64,000 bases of DNA from Adiantum capillus-veneris (lineage: Eukaryota > Streptophyta > Polypodiopsida > Polypodiales > Pteridaceae). The notes beneath the pieces were generated by a model, which ran no database searches, was not told where the DNA came from, and worked only from the letters and a program-made list of their open reading frames with translations. Below are positions 54,872 to 64,000 of this stretch, piece by piece. A program made the position numbers and the translations under genes. Numbering within the stretch: the stretch's first letter is position 1; each line of letters begins with the position of its first letter. Location of the stretch: NCBI GenBank assembly GCA_014529385.2, contig CM043955.1, positions 143,167,640 to 143,231,639 of the forward strand, in the 5' to 3' direction.

Positions 54872-57328
54872 ATGGATTCCGCAAAGTCATCAGCAACAAA
54901 GAGAAAAAGACCGACAATCAAAGATGCTCTTGCAGAAGCAGAACCCTTTGACATTCCAGCAGAAACCCTCAAGCCAACCAAAACTTGGGTGGAGGAAGCA
55001 GTACTGGAGAAAGAGGGAATAAAGATCTACCAAGGGACTTTCAGAGATCCTCAAGGGCAAGCGGTGGATATACCGATGATCCCACAAGAATTGGTGGATT
55101 ATAGCAGGTCAGAGAACATCAGCAGGTACCTGGAAAGGGCAGACTTGCACAGATTCTTCACCTCGAGACCATCAGGTGTAGATACAAGAAGAGTGTATGA
55201 GTTGGCAACCTCCATTCAGAAGGATGGGAAAGCCACATTGACAGCAATAGATGGAGAGAAAGTAGAGGTACATATCACTCCACAGCTCATTGCAGATGCA
55301 TTGAAGCTGAACAACAAAGGGAGCTCTGTCAGGGAAAGAAGGGAGGCTATAGAGGTTTATGGGTCCAAGAAACAGAATGCAACTTATGGAGATATGGCAG
55401 ACCAAAGAGCGGCAACCCTTTGCCGACTGTACAACCAATTTCTCCATATTTGCAGTAAAAGACCGCAAAAGTATACGACACCACCCCATGCCATTGCAAC
55501 TACCATCACATGGGCATTGAAGAGCAATATGCCAAAAGAGGTGAATTACGCTCAACACATCCACGAGCAAGTAATTGCCATGCACAACGAGAAGCCAAAG
55601 TATATAGGAGGAGCTGAAGTTCTGACAAGAATAGCTTATGAAGCTATTGGAGCCAGAGATCAATGGCCAAAGGTTCCCTCCCAGAATGAGTGGCTTAGAG
55701 AAGCCGATGAGGAGGAAGAACAGCCTGAAGTATCCAAGAGGGCGTCCACAAGAGCACGCAGGAAACTAGAAATAGTTTCAGAACCTGAAGAGAATGTGGA
55801 TGAGCCGCTTATGAAGAAAGCAAAGAAGAAGGTTGCTCCCAAGCAAACCAAAAGTCAGAAAGCGGCAAGAATGGAAAGACTGGTGGAGCAGTTTAGAGCG
55901 GAAAGAGCTCTAAAGGGGGACTTTGAAGAAAAGTGGGTGCCAGACCCCACTAAAGTCGGAACTAGCTCATCCAGGCCACATGTTGATCAATATGATCAAT
56001 ATATTAGAGCTTATGAGGAGTCAGAGGCTATACTGGAGCAGCAACCTGTCGAGCCATACACTGAAGAGGAAGTACAGCTTTTAAAAGCTGAGCTGAAAAA
56101 GGATGACAAGGGGAAGAAGAAAGTAGATGAGTCTACTGAACCTCAAGAGAAAGACGGGCAAGCAAACAAAGGGAAAGCCAAGATGACTAAGGACAATCAG
56201 CCCTCCTTTACTGATGTACCAAGCCCGGAGAAGACGGAAATCATTGTGGAAGAGACCACAGTTAGGATGGACACGGCTGGTATGGAAAAGCCGGAGGCCG
56301 GGACCAAGGAAAAGGAGATAGATCCAATTCAGCAAAAGAAAAACAATTATGAGGATCTGGTAGCGATAGGGTACACTGAAGAAGAGGCCCTTGAGGCAGT
56401 CTATGGGATCCACCTACAAAAACAAGATGATCGGAGAGGGACAGAGGAAAAAAGAAAGAGTACAAAAGAGAGTGAACAGAAACTGGACGAGCAGAACGTA
56501 CTAGAAGAGCCGAAGCCAGTGGAGGTGGTGGCAGAAAAAGCTTTAAAGTTGACAGATGAAGATGAAAAAGACATGCACATGGTGCATGAACTGCTCATCA
56601 AGATCAAAGAAAGATCCAAGGCAAAGGAAGTGGAGATTGAGACAACCAAACAAAGGGAAGCCGAGTTGCAGAGGAAATTAGAGGATGCTATGACTGAATC
56701 TGAAAGTCATAAAGCATCACTCTATGACGCTGAAAACGAGAGAGACGGCTTGATACTCCAGCTAGCCGAGGCTTCAAGAGAAGTAACAAATGCACAGGAA
56801 GCAAGGGAGCGGATGGAAGACGACTTGGAGGCGGCTAAAGATGAGCTCATTGAGCTAAGGGAAAGAGTCAAGCTCCAAGAAAGAACAATCACTAGACTCA
56901 GGACTACTCCTAGAGCTAGCATAGCAAGAACCGATCAAGAGGGAGCTCTTGTACCAGCTCTAGAAGACCAGGTCCGAAGCTTACAAAGAGAGCTAAGATT
57001 GGAGCAAGTGCAAAGGTTCCACATTGCGGAGGGATCATTGGCAGCAGAGGAGAGGCTCACTTTAGAAAATCAAACACTAAGAACAGAGAATGAGACCCTC
57101 CGCAAACAGCTCCAAGATCTACAAGAGCAACAAAGAAGAGAGACAGAGACACCACAAGAAGAATCAGGTGGAGCAGCCATAGAGCTACCAGAAACTGGAG
57201 AGGCAACCACAATTGGAGATCCAGCCCTAGTTCACGAGGTGGCCGCGACTTCAGGAATCTCTGAAGAAGAAGAACAAAGGCTCCATGACCAAATAGAAAA
57301 GTCAGCAGAGGAGAGTGCCAAGGCGTAA
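54872..57328 (+). CDS. Element D accessory ORF, 818 codons, env position
   Basis: ATG at 54872. N-terminal basic KRKRP (possible nuclear signal). A folded-looking block at about residues 60-275 (DLHRFFTSRPSGVDTRRVYE, EVHITPQLIADALKLNNKG, TTITWALKSNMPKEV) recalls in layout the 'putative plant transposon protein' ORFs of Athila/Tat elements; that link is tentative. Then comes an acidic/Lys-rich middle, a YEDLVAIGYTEEEALEAVYG segment (about 495), and a long coiled coil (about 590-770). No signal peptide or membrane helix, so not an envelope protein. It ends at TAA, and the same frame stays open for another 272 codons. Confidence 0.8.
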   Translation: MDSAKSSATKRKRPTIKDALAEAEPFDIPAETLKPTKTWVEEAVLEKEGIKIYQGTFRDPQGQAVDIPMIPQELVDYSRSENISRYLERADLHRFFTSRPSGVDTRRVYELATSIQKDGKATLTAIDGEKVEVHITPQLIADALKLNNKGSSVRERREAIEVYGSKKQNATYGDMADQRAATLCRLYNQFLHICSKRPQKYTTPPHAIATTITWALKSNMPKEVNYAQHIHEQVIAMHNEKPKYIGGAEVLTRIAYEAIGARDQWPKVPSQNEWLREADEEEEQPEVSKRASTRARRKLEIVSEPEENVDEPLMKKAKKKVAPKQTKSQKAARMERLVEQFRAERALKGDFEEKWVPDPTKVGTSSSRPHVDQYDQYIRAYEESEAILEQQPVEPYTEEEVQLLKAELKKDDKGKKKVDESTEPQEKDGQANKGKAKMTKDNQPSFTDVPSPEKTEIIVEETTVRMDTAGMEKPEAGTKEKEIDPIQQKKNNYEDLVAIGYTEEEALEAVYGIHLQKQDDRRGTEEKRKSTKESEQKLDEQNVLEEPKPVEVVAEKALKLTDEDEKDMHMVHELLIKIKERSKAKEVEIETTKQREAELQRKLEDAMTESESHKASLYDAENERDGLILQLAEASREVTNAQEARERMEDDLEAAKDELIELRERVKLQERTITRLRTTPRASIARTDQEGALVPALEDQVRSLQRELRLEQVQRFHIAEGSLAAEERLTLENQTLRTENETLRKQLQDLQEQQRRETETPQEESGGAAIELPETGEATTIGDPALVHEVAATSGISEEEEQRLHDQIEKSAEESAKA

Positions 57329-58147
57329 ATGGAATGGGAGAGGAGACTCCTAATCTCCATTAGACTTCAGGGACTAGACACAAAAGTGCTCCATGAAGAG
57401 TGGATGCAACCCAGCCTGCCTTTCCCTTTGATGAAGTTTGAAGTGATAAAAACGAAAAAGAGAATAGAGGAGGCGCAGTATGTCGCTCTTTACGAAGGCG
57501 ACATCACAAAAGAGGAACAATCAAAGAAGATTGTAGATTCGCAGCCTAGATGGAGGAAAGGTTGGTTGAACAAATACCCAGCCTACCTCATCTACTTGGT
57601 AGAGGCACCAAAGGAGATTCGGGAGGATGCAACCTTCTGCCCGGTGCCAAGAGTCAAAAGCTGGAAAGAGCATGGCAGGATTGCAGAAAAGAAGCCAAAT
57701 TGGCTTAATTACCCCAGGATGCCAGGACCAAAGGCAGGAGAGAGAATAGGTAAAGCCTACATGGTGAAAACCCTAACGGGTACCATCAAGCTCTTTACTG
57801 CCTCTCCTGACCTTTCGTGTCAGATGCTCAAGAAAATTTGCAGGACTCTCTTAGCTTGCATTGAAGTGTTCGCGCCAGATAAAGCCACGACCTCGAGTCT
57901 ACTATCGACGGCCGACACAGTGACTGATATGATGTATGATCTTTCATTGCAGCCTTCTCCAAAAGTGTTGCACCTCCTATACCAGAGGATTATGTTTTTG
58001 CCCAGCTTCCACATGCAAACATTCGAAGAAGCTTTCTACACCAGCTTTTTCACCCACGAAAGTAAAATATTCGGCCCAGCCTTGACCATCGGCAACCTAC
58101 GATACGAATCACATTTGCAGATGCTCAAGACGACAGGACTTTATTGA
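57329..58147 (+). CDS. Element D accessory ORF, in-frame continuation (272 codons)
   Basis: Starts with ATG directly after the TAA and in the same frame. Globular-looking: WRKGWLNKYPAYLIYLVEAP, KPNWLNYPRMPGPKAGERIG, FTASPDLSCQMLKKICRTLL. Ends 37 bp before the terminal polypurine tract. Either the C-terminal domain of the preceding protein, split by a nonsense change or read through, or a separately started product. Function unknown. Confidence 0.65.
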   Translation: MEWERRLLISIRLQGLDTKVLHEEWMQPSLPFPLMKFEVIKTKKRIEEAQYVALYEGDITKEEQSKKIVDSQPRWRKGWLNKYPAYLIYLVEAPKEIREDATFCPVPRVKSWKEHGRIAEKKPNWLNYPRMPGPKAGERIGKAYMVKTLTGTIKLFTASPDLSCQMLKKICRTLLACIEVFAPDKATTSSLLSTADTVTDMMYDLSLQPSPKVLHLLYQRIMFLPSFHMQTFEEAFYTSFFTHESKIFGPALTIGNLRYESHLQMLKTTGLY

Positions 58148-58184
58148 CCAAGCATAAAAGTCATGTCAGGGATGACATGAACGC

Positions 58185-58197
58185 GGAGGGGGGGGAG
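58185..58197 (+). other. Terminal polypurine tract of element D
   Basis: GGAGGGGGGGGAG abutting the LTR start TGTTGAG. Confidence 0.9.
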
Positions 58198-59152
58198 TGT
58201 TGAGCCAACAGAGCCAGCAGAGGATCACACCCACAATTTTACTCATACTCATCATTTTTGTAACCATTGATTGTAATAAATATCTTTCCGACATTGATTT
58301 TGATTGGAGCCCTTCATTAAGTAACGGGACTCAATTGAGTTTCCAGCTTGTAATTCCGAAGTAACTTCACTCGCTGATGTAATTAGTTAGAGATGATCTC
58401 ACCTCCAAGGCTGAGGTATATAAGCCAAAGTTTTGTAACCTAAGGGGATTCAGTTTTATTAATCAAAGGGAGTTTTTGAGCGCCATGACTGTGTCTGAGA
58501 GAGAGTGAGAGAGAGAGAGAGAGTCTTATCCACTTGCTGCGCGAGCTACGGAGCTGTCATTGGAGAAGCGACACCGCCATTGTGTTAGCAACGGCGAGAG
58601 CTACACACAGATACCAAGAGTGCGCGCTATCGGCTTCTATGTGTGGTAAGTTCCTACGAGCTTCGGTGTGAGTTTTCTTCCAACTCGTGTGTCGGAATGG
58701 AGCGTGCAGCATATCTATAGAACCACAACGAGTAGAGCTACACATTAGTACCATCGGGGTCAACAAGTTTCGGTCACCTGTATTTTCCGGCTTGTCTTCA
58801 TACGCGTTTACCGCACGGAGTGATTATAGGTTGATTTTGCAGTTCAAGTCTTTAAGGTGTTGTTCTTACTTAGTGTATAGACTTCCCCTTGAGTTTGAGA
58901 TCGATTCAATGATTCTAGATCCTGTTTCGTATAGCATTCGTTCGTAGTACGGATTTCAGTCACTTGCGTATTCTACAACTTAGATTTGATTTCCTTAGTA
59001 GTGATTGTCATTAGAAGGTCGAGTAGGTGATTTGACACCCACCTAGTTGTTTCCATGCGCCTGCGGGTCAAGCTCTGTCCTCGTCTGACAAATTCTGTTG
59101 TTGGTTGAGTTCTCGCTATTTAGCTTCCGCTAGCGGCGTAACCGCCTTAACA
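58198..59152 (+). repeat. 3' LTR of element D
   Basis: 955 bp, partner of 40085-41037, followed by GGTAC. TATA at 58417-58423. Confidence 0.96.
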
Positions 59153-60363
59153 GGTACCAGTAAAACGTACTCACACGATCGATGCTCCCAAAAAAAATTT
59201 ATATTCTTGAGGAAAGAGACACGGCATCAATTGCCCAATCTCAGAAAAAGAAGAAAACACGAAGGAAGAGATTGCAAAAAGCAGTGAAGTCAGACCCCAG
59301 TTCAAAGACCAACATAGGCACTGGTGACGACTCTGTATATATGAACGATGCTGAAGAAGATTCTGATTTAGGTGAAACCATGGAGACCAAAACAACCACT
59401 AAGATAGAAACCAACAAGGAAGATCTTCATGAGCCACAATGGCAGGGATCCAAGAAGAAGATAGGAACTTATCCAAACCCTACAGAGGAGATCGAGCGAG
59501 TCAAGAAATTAAGGAGTTTGGTAGAAGATACCCAAAGGGATCTAGAACCAACACCTAGGCAGATCCAAATTACAGACACCGTGTTCCCTACGCAACAACA
59601 ACCTCACCAAGTCCATAGACCCTTAGCCATACCTAGTGTCATCCAAGAAGAAAGTGACTTAAAGTCATGGGAAAGTGGGCGTACTCACTTCTTGATGGAA
59701 AGAATGTTTACAGGGGGACTACTTGATCCTATCAAAGAAATGGAGATCCCATCTTCCCCACGTCAAGGGACTGAAGTCCAAAAGGTGCCGTTAAACATTG
59801 CCAAATTGATGGATTTCATGTCTTTAGAAGTTAGAACCACCATCATGTACAAACTATATAAAGACCCTGAGCTAGTCTCAGCTCTTCGAGCCTTCCTCAA
59901 TGGAGAACTGAAGTTTGGGCTACCACAATTTGCACAGATGGATGGAGTAGGGGAGATGCCAATAGAGGAGGAACACTTAGATCCACAACCCAACCTAGAT
60001 GAGAACCTTGATATAGAAATACCTGTTAACAAGTTGGGACAATACTTTGAGGGTGATGAATCCAATGCGACCATACCAATCACTACTAAGGGATTAACTG
60101 TGAAGGGAATCCTTGATGGTGGCCTTGGGGTTAGCATTGTGATTAAAGATTGCTGGGAAACTATGGGAAGACCTCATCTTGCGACCACAACCATAGTAGT
60201 GAAGATGGCCAATGGGTCTATTGTTAAACCTATTGGGATTCTAGAAGATCTCAAGATCAAGGTCTTTGGACATAAAATAAGGACTACCTTCATTGTTATG
60301 GATTTCTCCAAACACACTATGGCATCGGAGATGATCTTAGGACGTCCTTTCATGAGGGAATAA
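59153..60363 (+). pseudogene. Element A gag tail and aspartic protease
   Basis: After the GGTAC duplication the gag frame from 40084 reads on (VKRTHTIDAPK) and shifts at an A-run near 59,192 into a 394-codon frame. That frame has a Lys-rich coil, a hydrophilic linker, and a protease at about residues 290-393: KGILDGGLGVSIV (D312, with Gly replacing Ser of D-S-G) and SEMILGRPFMRE before TAA at 60361. It parallels element D protease 1 (AILDSGAGVAI, IILGRPFMRQ). The DGG triplet would probably impair catalysis. Confidence 0.8.
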
Positions 60364-61206
60364 AAAATGGTGCATGACTGGTCTAAAAACCATGTCTACT
60401 TGCAGTTCCAAGATTCTGTCATTTGAGTGGATCTTGAGACTGGTCGAGCACATCCTCTAGGAAACATGTTTATAATTGATCATAGATTTGACACCACAGT
60501 TCACTTGGCCCCATTGCAATATTGTTACACGTGTAAAGTGGACACTGATGTTGGGGAAGATTCTCCTTATATGGATGTACTACCTAGGATAACTGAGTCA
60601 GACAATGTTGATTGGGTCCACCTAGCAGCAACCATAGACACTTGGGGAAATAGGGGGACGACTTGGGTAACACTTGAGGGGGGTGAAATGCCCGTACCCT
60701 TAAATATGCTACAAGCAATGCATATAGCTTCTGACAAGACTCATCCTAATATAATGAAGAAAACATACAAGTGGGTCCCTAAAGCTTCTTTAGCGACCAT
60801 AGCTAGTGCCAAAAGACAGGAGCCTAGTAAGAGACGTCCCATTTGCCCCAAGAAATGTAAAGAAACGTTGTGTTGGATTCCTAAACGACTATTGGAAGCC
60901 CAAGGGTACTATGAAGGAAATGATCAAATCTGGGTGCCAAAACGTAGATTGTGTTCTTACTTGTCACCTGACCCATATGAGCCCAATCCTGTAGCTCCAA
61001 AACAAATCAACGATCGTGGAAAGAAAAAAAACATAGAATGCTACACACCCGCTCCAGAGCTAGTTTGGGTACTAAAAAAAGAACGATTTGTTCCACCTAG
61101 CTCAAGAAGGGGGGAGTCCCATGAAGCTTCTAGCTCCTCATGTAATGCATCCATAAAGGTAAAAAGCTTCTCCATAGCCTCCACCTACAATAGTGGACCT
61201 CCATAA
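60364..61206 (+). CDS. Element A W-x-P-K repeat ORF
   Basis: Open frame to TAA at 61204-61206; no ATG near its head, so likely part of the same polyprotein as the protease (KMVHDW follows the TAA). VDWVHLAATIDTW matches element D's linker. Then the repeats KWVPKA, CWIPKR, IWVPKR and VWVLKK, as in D's 51417 ORF. So in A the protease leads straight into W-x-P-K with the whole RT-to-protease-2 block missing. Ser-rich end. Confidence 0.7.
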
Positions 61207-62756
61207 AGCTACAAAGGAATCCACACCTCCCAGTGTTCAAGAATCACTTGATGAACCACTTCAAGTTCGATCTTGGGAGAGTACCTTACCACCCTTGCAG
61301 CTCCACGAGGCACCTAAGGTAATAGAAAACTAATGGAAAAAATCCTCACCTATTACCAACTAGAACAATTGGTTTCAAAGGGCGACGAGCACATTTCAAA
61401 TGATATGATCTACCCAAGGAAGGGGGGGGTGTTTGCTGATAGTCATCATTCACTCACTCCCCTCTCAACCTTCCTCCCCGACCTCTCAATCTCCCAATCT
61501 TAGGGAATGTATATATAAAGACTTACTCACAAAAAACAAAAATAATAAAGAGCAAGAGCAATTAGCAAATGAGTAGGCACAACAAAAGTCAAAACATTGA
61601 CCCAGACCTACACATTCACATCCGGTACACTGAAACAAAAACCTATGTCATCAAACACCTTTGATCCTCATCTCTCGAGTGATGGAGGGTAGGTAAGATT
61701 AGTACGATAGGAGTGTTTTTGTTTTAGAGTTGAGTGATTAGCAAATTGATGTGCCTCCTAGAGGTATTCTTTGTGTTTCCTAGTGTGTACAGGAACGTGT
61801 TGATGTTGTTAGGATTTGGACCTTCATGGAATCTTCTCTTGTTCACACTTCAAATCAAGCACGACCATCAACGCAAACAGGTGTTTCTTGTCAATTAGCA
61901 TTGTCCCTTATCTTTTTTGCATCCATGTTTGTCTGCTTTAATTGTGATTGGTAGCATAATATTCAACACATTTGCTTAGTATCAAACATTAAATTCAATG
62001 TAATTTTTTATCATAATCACTTGTCTAGGTTTAAAAATCAAGCAGTCCGACTAAGCTACTTTGATCAAGCTAGGTGTTAGAGATCTTCTCTTAATACCAT
62101 GGGGAATGCCTTCCTAATAATTAATGGTTACTTAGGTTCTTAATCTGATTTAGGCAGCATTGTGTGAAATGTACTAGGGCTTTCTAGTGGGCTTAGTCCC
62201 TATTGACCTTTAGCTTAGACCTTTAGCTTAAGTATTATAAAGGGAGTTTACTAGTGTGATGAGCCTGGGGAGGTGTAACAGTGTTATATGACCCCCCAAA
62301 GTTACAAAATTAAAATGCTAAAAACGAACAAAAAAAATATTTCAAAGTGCCACAATGTAAAATCTAAAGCGGAAAGAGAAATTTGAGCTTTGATTTGGTA
62401 CTTCACTCACATGTATCACCTATGGTACTAGAGCCCAAGAGGTTCCCAATGTAGGCGCTTTTCCTTGAAAAGCAAAAAACCCAAGGTATACAAAATAAGC
62501 ACACACATCAAAATTGAATCACTGTGAAAAGACTTTGGGTGGTGAAAGAAAAGAAAATAAGTCAGGCAATGATTTCATGAGAAATTCCTTTTATCGTAGC
62601 TTAAGTACAAGGTCTTCTAGGTATAGCCTCTAGTAGCCCTCGAACATGAAACACTTGGCTCTCGCAATTAAACAACTTAAGAGAAAATTACGAAGCTTAC
62701 CCATGGTATTAATAGGCGATCTTTAGTGCCTTTCATCTACATCAGGAAGGGAGGCA
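61207..62756 (+). other. 3' noncoding region of element A
   Basis: 1.5 kb without coding. Includes an internal polypurine tract (61416-61429) directly followed by TGTTTGC and a TATATATAAA box near 61,510, so an eroded LTR could start at 61430. Also a GGGGAGGTGTAACA stretch near 62,272 and a purine run AGGAAGGGAGG just before the 3' LTR, the probable terminal polypurine tract. Confidence 0.5.
61416..61429 (+). other. Internal polypurine tract of element A
   Basis: AAGGAAGGGGGGGG, shortly after the W-x-P-K ORF, equivalent to 52074-52087 in D. Confidence 0.5.
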
Positions 62757-63426
<670 letters not shown>

Positions 63427-64000
63427 AACGGCTAGCTGTAGATGGACAGTCAGTGCAGCCTCAAAGCAAGGGAATCCGGTGCGGATATGGAAAATTTGAG
63501 GGTAATCAAGAGTGTTGTAGAGAGACAAACATGATTGAGAACACAATTTATGGTTAAAATTGAAAGAAGATATCGACCATTGATTGATGCTGGCGAAAAG
63601 TATTTGCTTCCAATTTTTGATCCCCCATTAGAAATCAATTGCATACGCCATCCATGGTATGCCCATTGATTTGCAAACCCCTAATCAAAAAATCCCAATC
63701 CGATGACAGAAAAATGTAATTGCCAGGTAAACTCTCTGCTTGTTGCCCTCGTATCTCCTAATCCCCTTTTCCTTGTCAACCTTCTGTTTCCACTCCAATC
63801 TCCTCCTTTGCCAAAGCTATGTCCGAGAAAGAGCTTCTACCTTTTGCTTTACTTAATCGAGAGAGAGAAAGAGAGAGATTGAGGCTGAGACCTTTTCTTC
63901 ACCTCCCTTGCAGTGCCTCTCCTTCCCTTCAACTCCACCAAGCTCGAGGTTCAAGCTTCTCTCTTCGTACATCTTACCTCCTGTATGCCTCCTCTCTCCT
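63427..64000 (-). repeat. 5' LTR of Gypsy-2, continuation after element A
   Basis: Aligns with 11270-11790 (CTGTAGAT..GTCAG, AACACAATTTATGGTTAAAA, ACTCTCTGCTTGTTGCCCTC and onward). Carries an extra ~40-bp segment near 63,605-63,650. Runs off the window before the GA tract. Confidence 0.85.

Larger units (their letters stand above)
40085..59152 (+). mobile_element. Element D: complete 19.1-kb Tat/Athila-like Ty3/gypsy element
   Basis: LTRs 40085-41037 and 58198-59152 (about 98% identical by eye), exact GGTAC duplication (40080-40084 and 59153-59157), tRNA-Asp-type primer site, and a clean polypurine tract before the 3' LTR. Order: leader with four palindromes, gag, protease 1, linker, RT-RNase H-integrase, protease 2, W-x-P-K ORF, internal polypurine tract, noncoding region with five palindromes, long coiled-coil ORF. 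The size is in the range of giant Tat/Ogre elements. Several frameshifts suggest the copy is no longer fully functional despite its young LTRs. Confidence 0.95.

Noticed and set aside
54872-58147. Envelope gene in element D
   Set aside because: Position fits, but no signal peptide, transmembrane helix or cleavage site is visible; the protein is hydrophilic and coiled-coil.
61430-62756. A second LTR starting TGTTTGC after the internal polypurine tract of element A
   Set aside because: It has a TATA-like box, but no partner copy, end or duplication could be found in the window, and A's true 5' end at 19384 starts TGTTAACC.

Overview
The window looks like repeat-rich intergenic DNA from a land plant with a large genome. 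Everything I can identify is LTR retrotransposon of the Ty3/gypsy superfamily, plus long (GA)n and (GT)n tracts. I see no host gene, tRNA, rRNA or CRISPR array. Plant origin is supported by tRNA-iMet and tRNA-Asp-type primer sites, chromodomain integrases and very large Tat/Athila-like elements. A fern or another non-seed plant is possible from the flavour of the polyproteins, but this is a weak inference.

Layout. (1) 1-10204: a minus-strand element (Gypsy-1) cut by the window's left edge. Its integrase is split by a 3.5-kb insertion (X, 844-4355) flanked by a 10-bp duplication. (2) 10205-11221: unassigned DNA. (3) From 11222 to the right edge there is one deep nest. A decayed minus-strand element (Gypsy-2) has its left LTR at 11222-13286. 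Its right LTR starts at 19325, is interrupted at 19383 and resumes at 63427. The interruption is element A (+, 19384-63426, about 9.1 kb without its own insertions). A carries gag, protease and a W-x-P-K repeat ORF but no RT or integrase. Two elements sit inside A's gag/pro region: chromovirus B (-, 23858-39754) and the 19-kb element D (+, 40085-59152). B is itself interrupted by element C (-, 29407-34148), which has 302-bp LTRs and large ORFs with no recognisable pol. Target-site duplications are exact for C (GTGGC) and D (GGTAC), and one base off for A and B. By-eye LTR divergence (A about 5%, B about 4%, D about 2%, C 4/302) fits the nesting order.

Element D is the most unusual component. 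It has a gag with two CX2CX3HX4C knuckles, a protease, RT-RNase H, an integrase with two tandem H2C2 zinc modules exactly 126 residues apart, a second aspartic protease after integrase, a W-x-P-K repeat ORF, an internal polypurine tract, and a long coiled-coil ORF in the env position. Nine copies of a 24-bp palindrome lie in two clusters on either side of gag-pol. Element A shares D's gag/protease/W-x-P-K plan without RT and integrase, so A looks like a non-autonomous relative of the D type. Element C is a second, unrelated non-autonomous design: its 722-codon ORF ends at an in-frame TAG, is followed by another long in-frame ORF, and then by a 13-A run with a third ORF in a shifted frame.

Most gag-pol genes have point stops or frameshifts. 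They are listed as pseudogenes where I could see the break.
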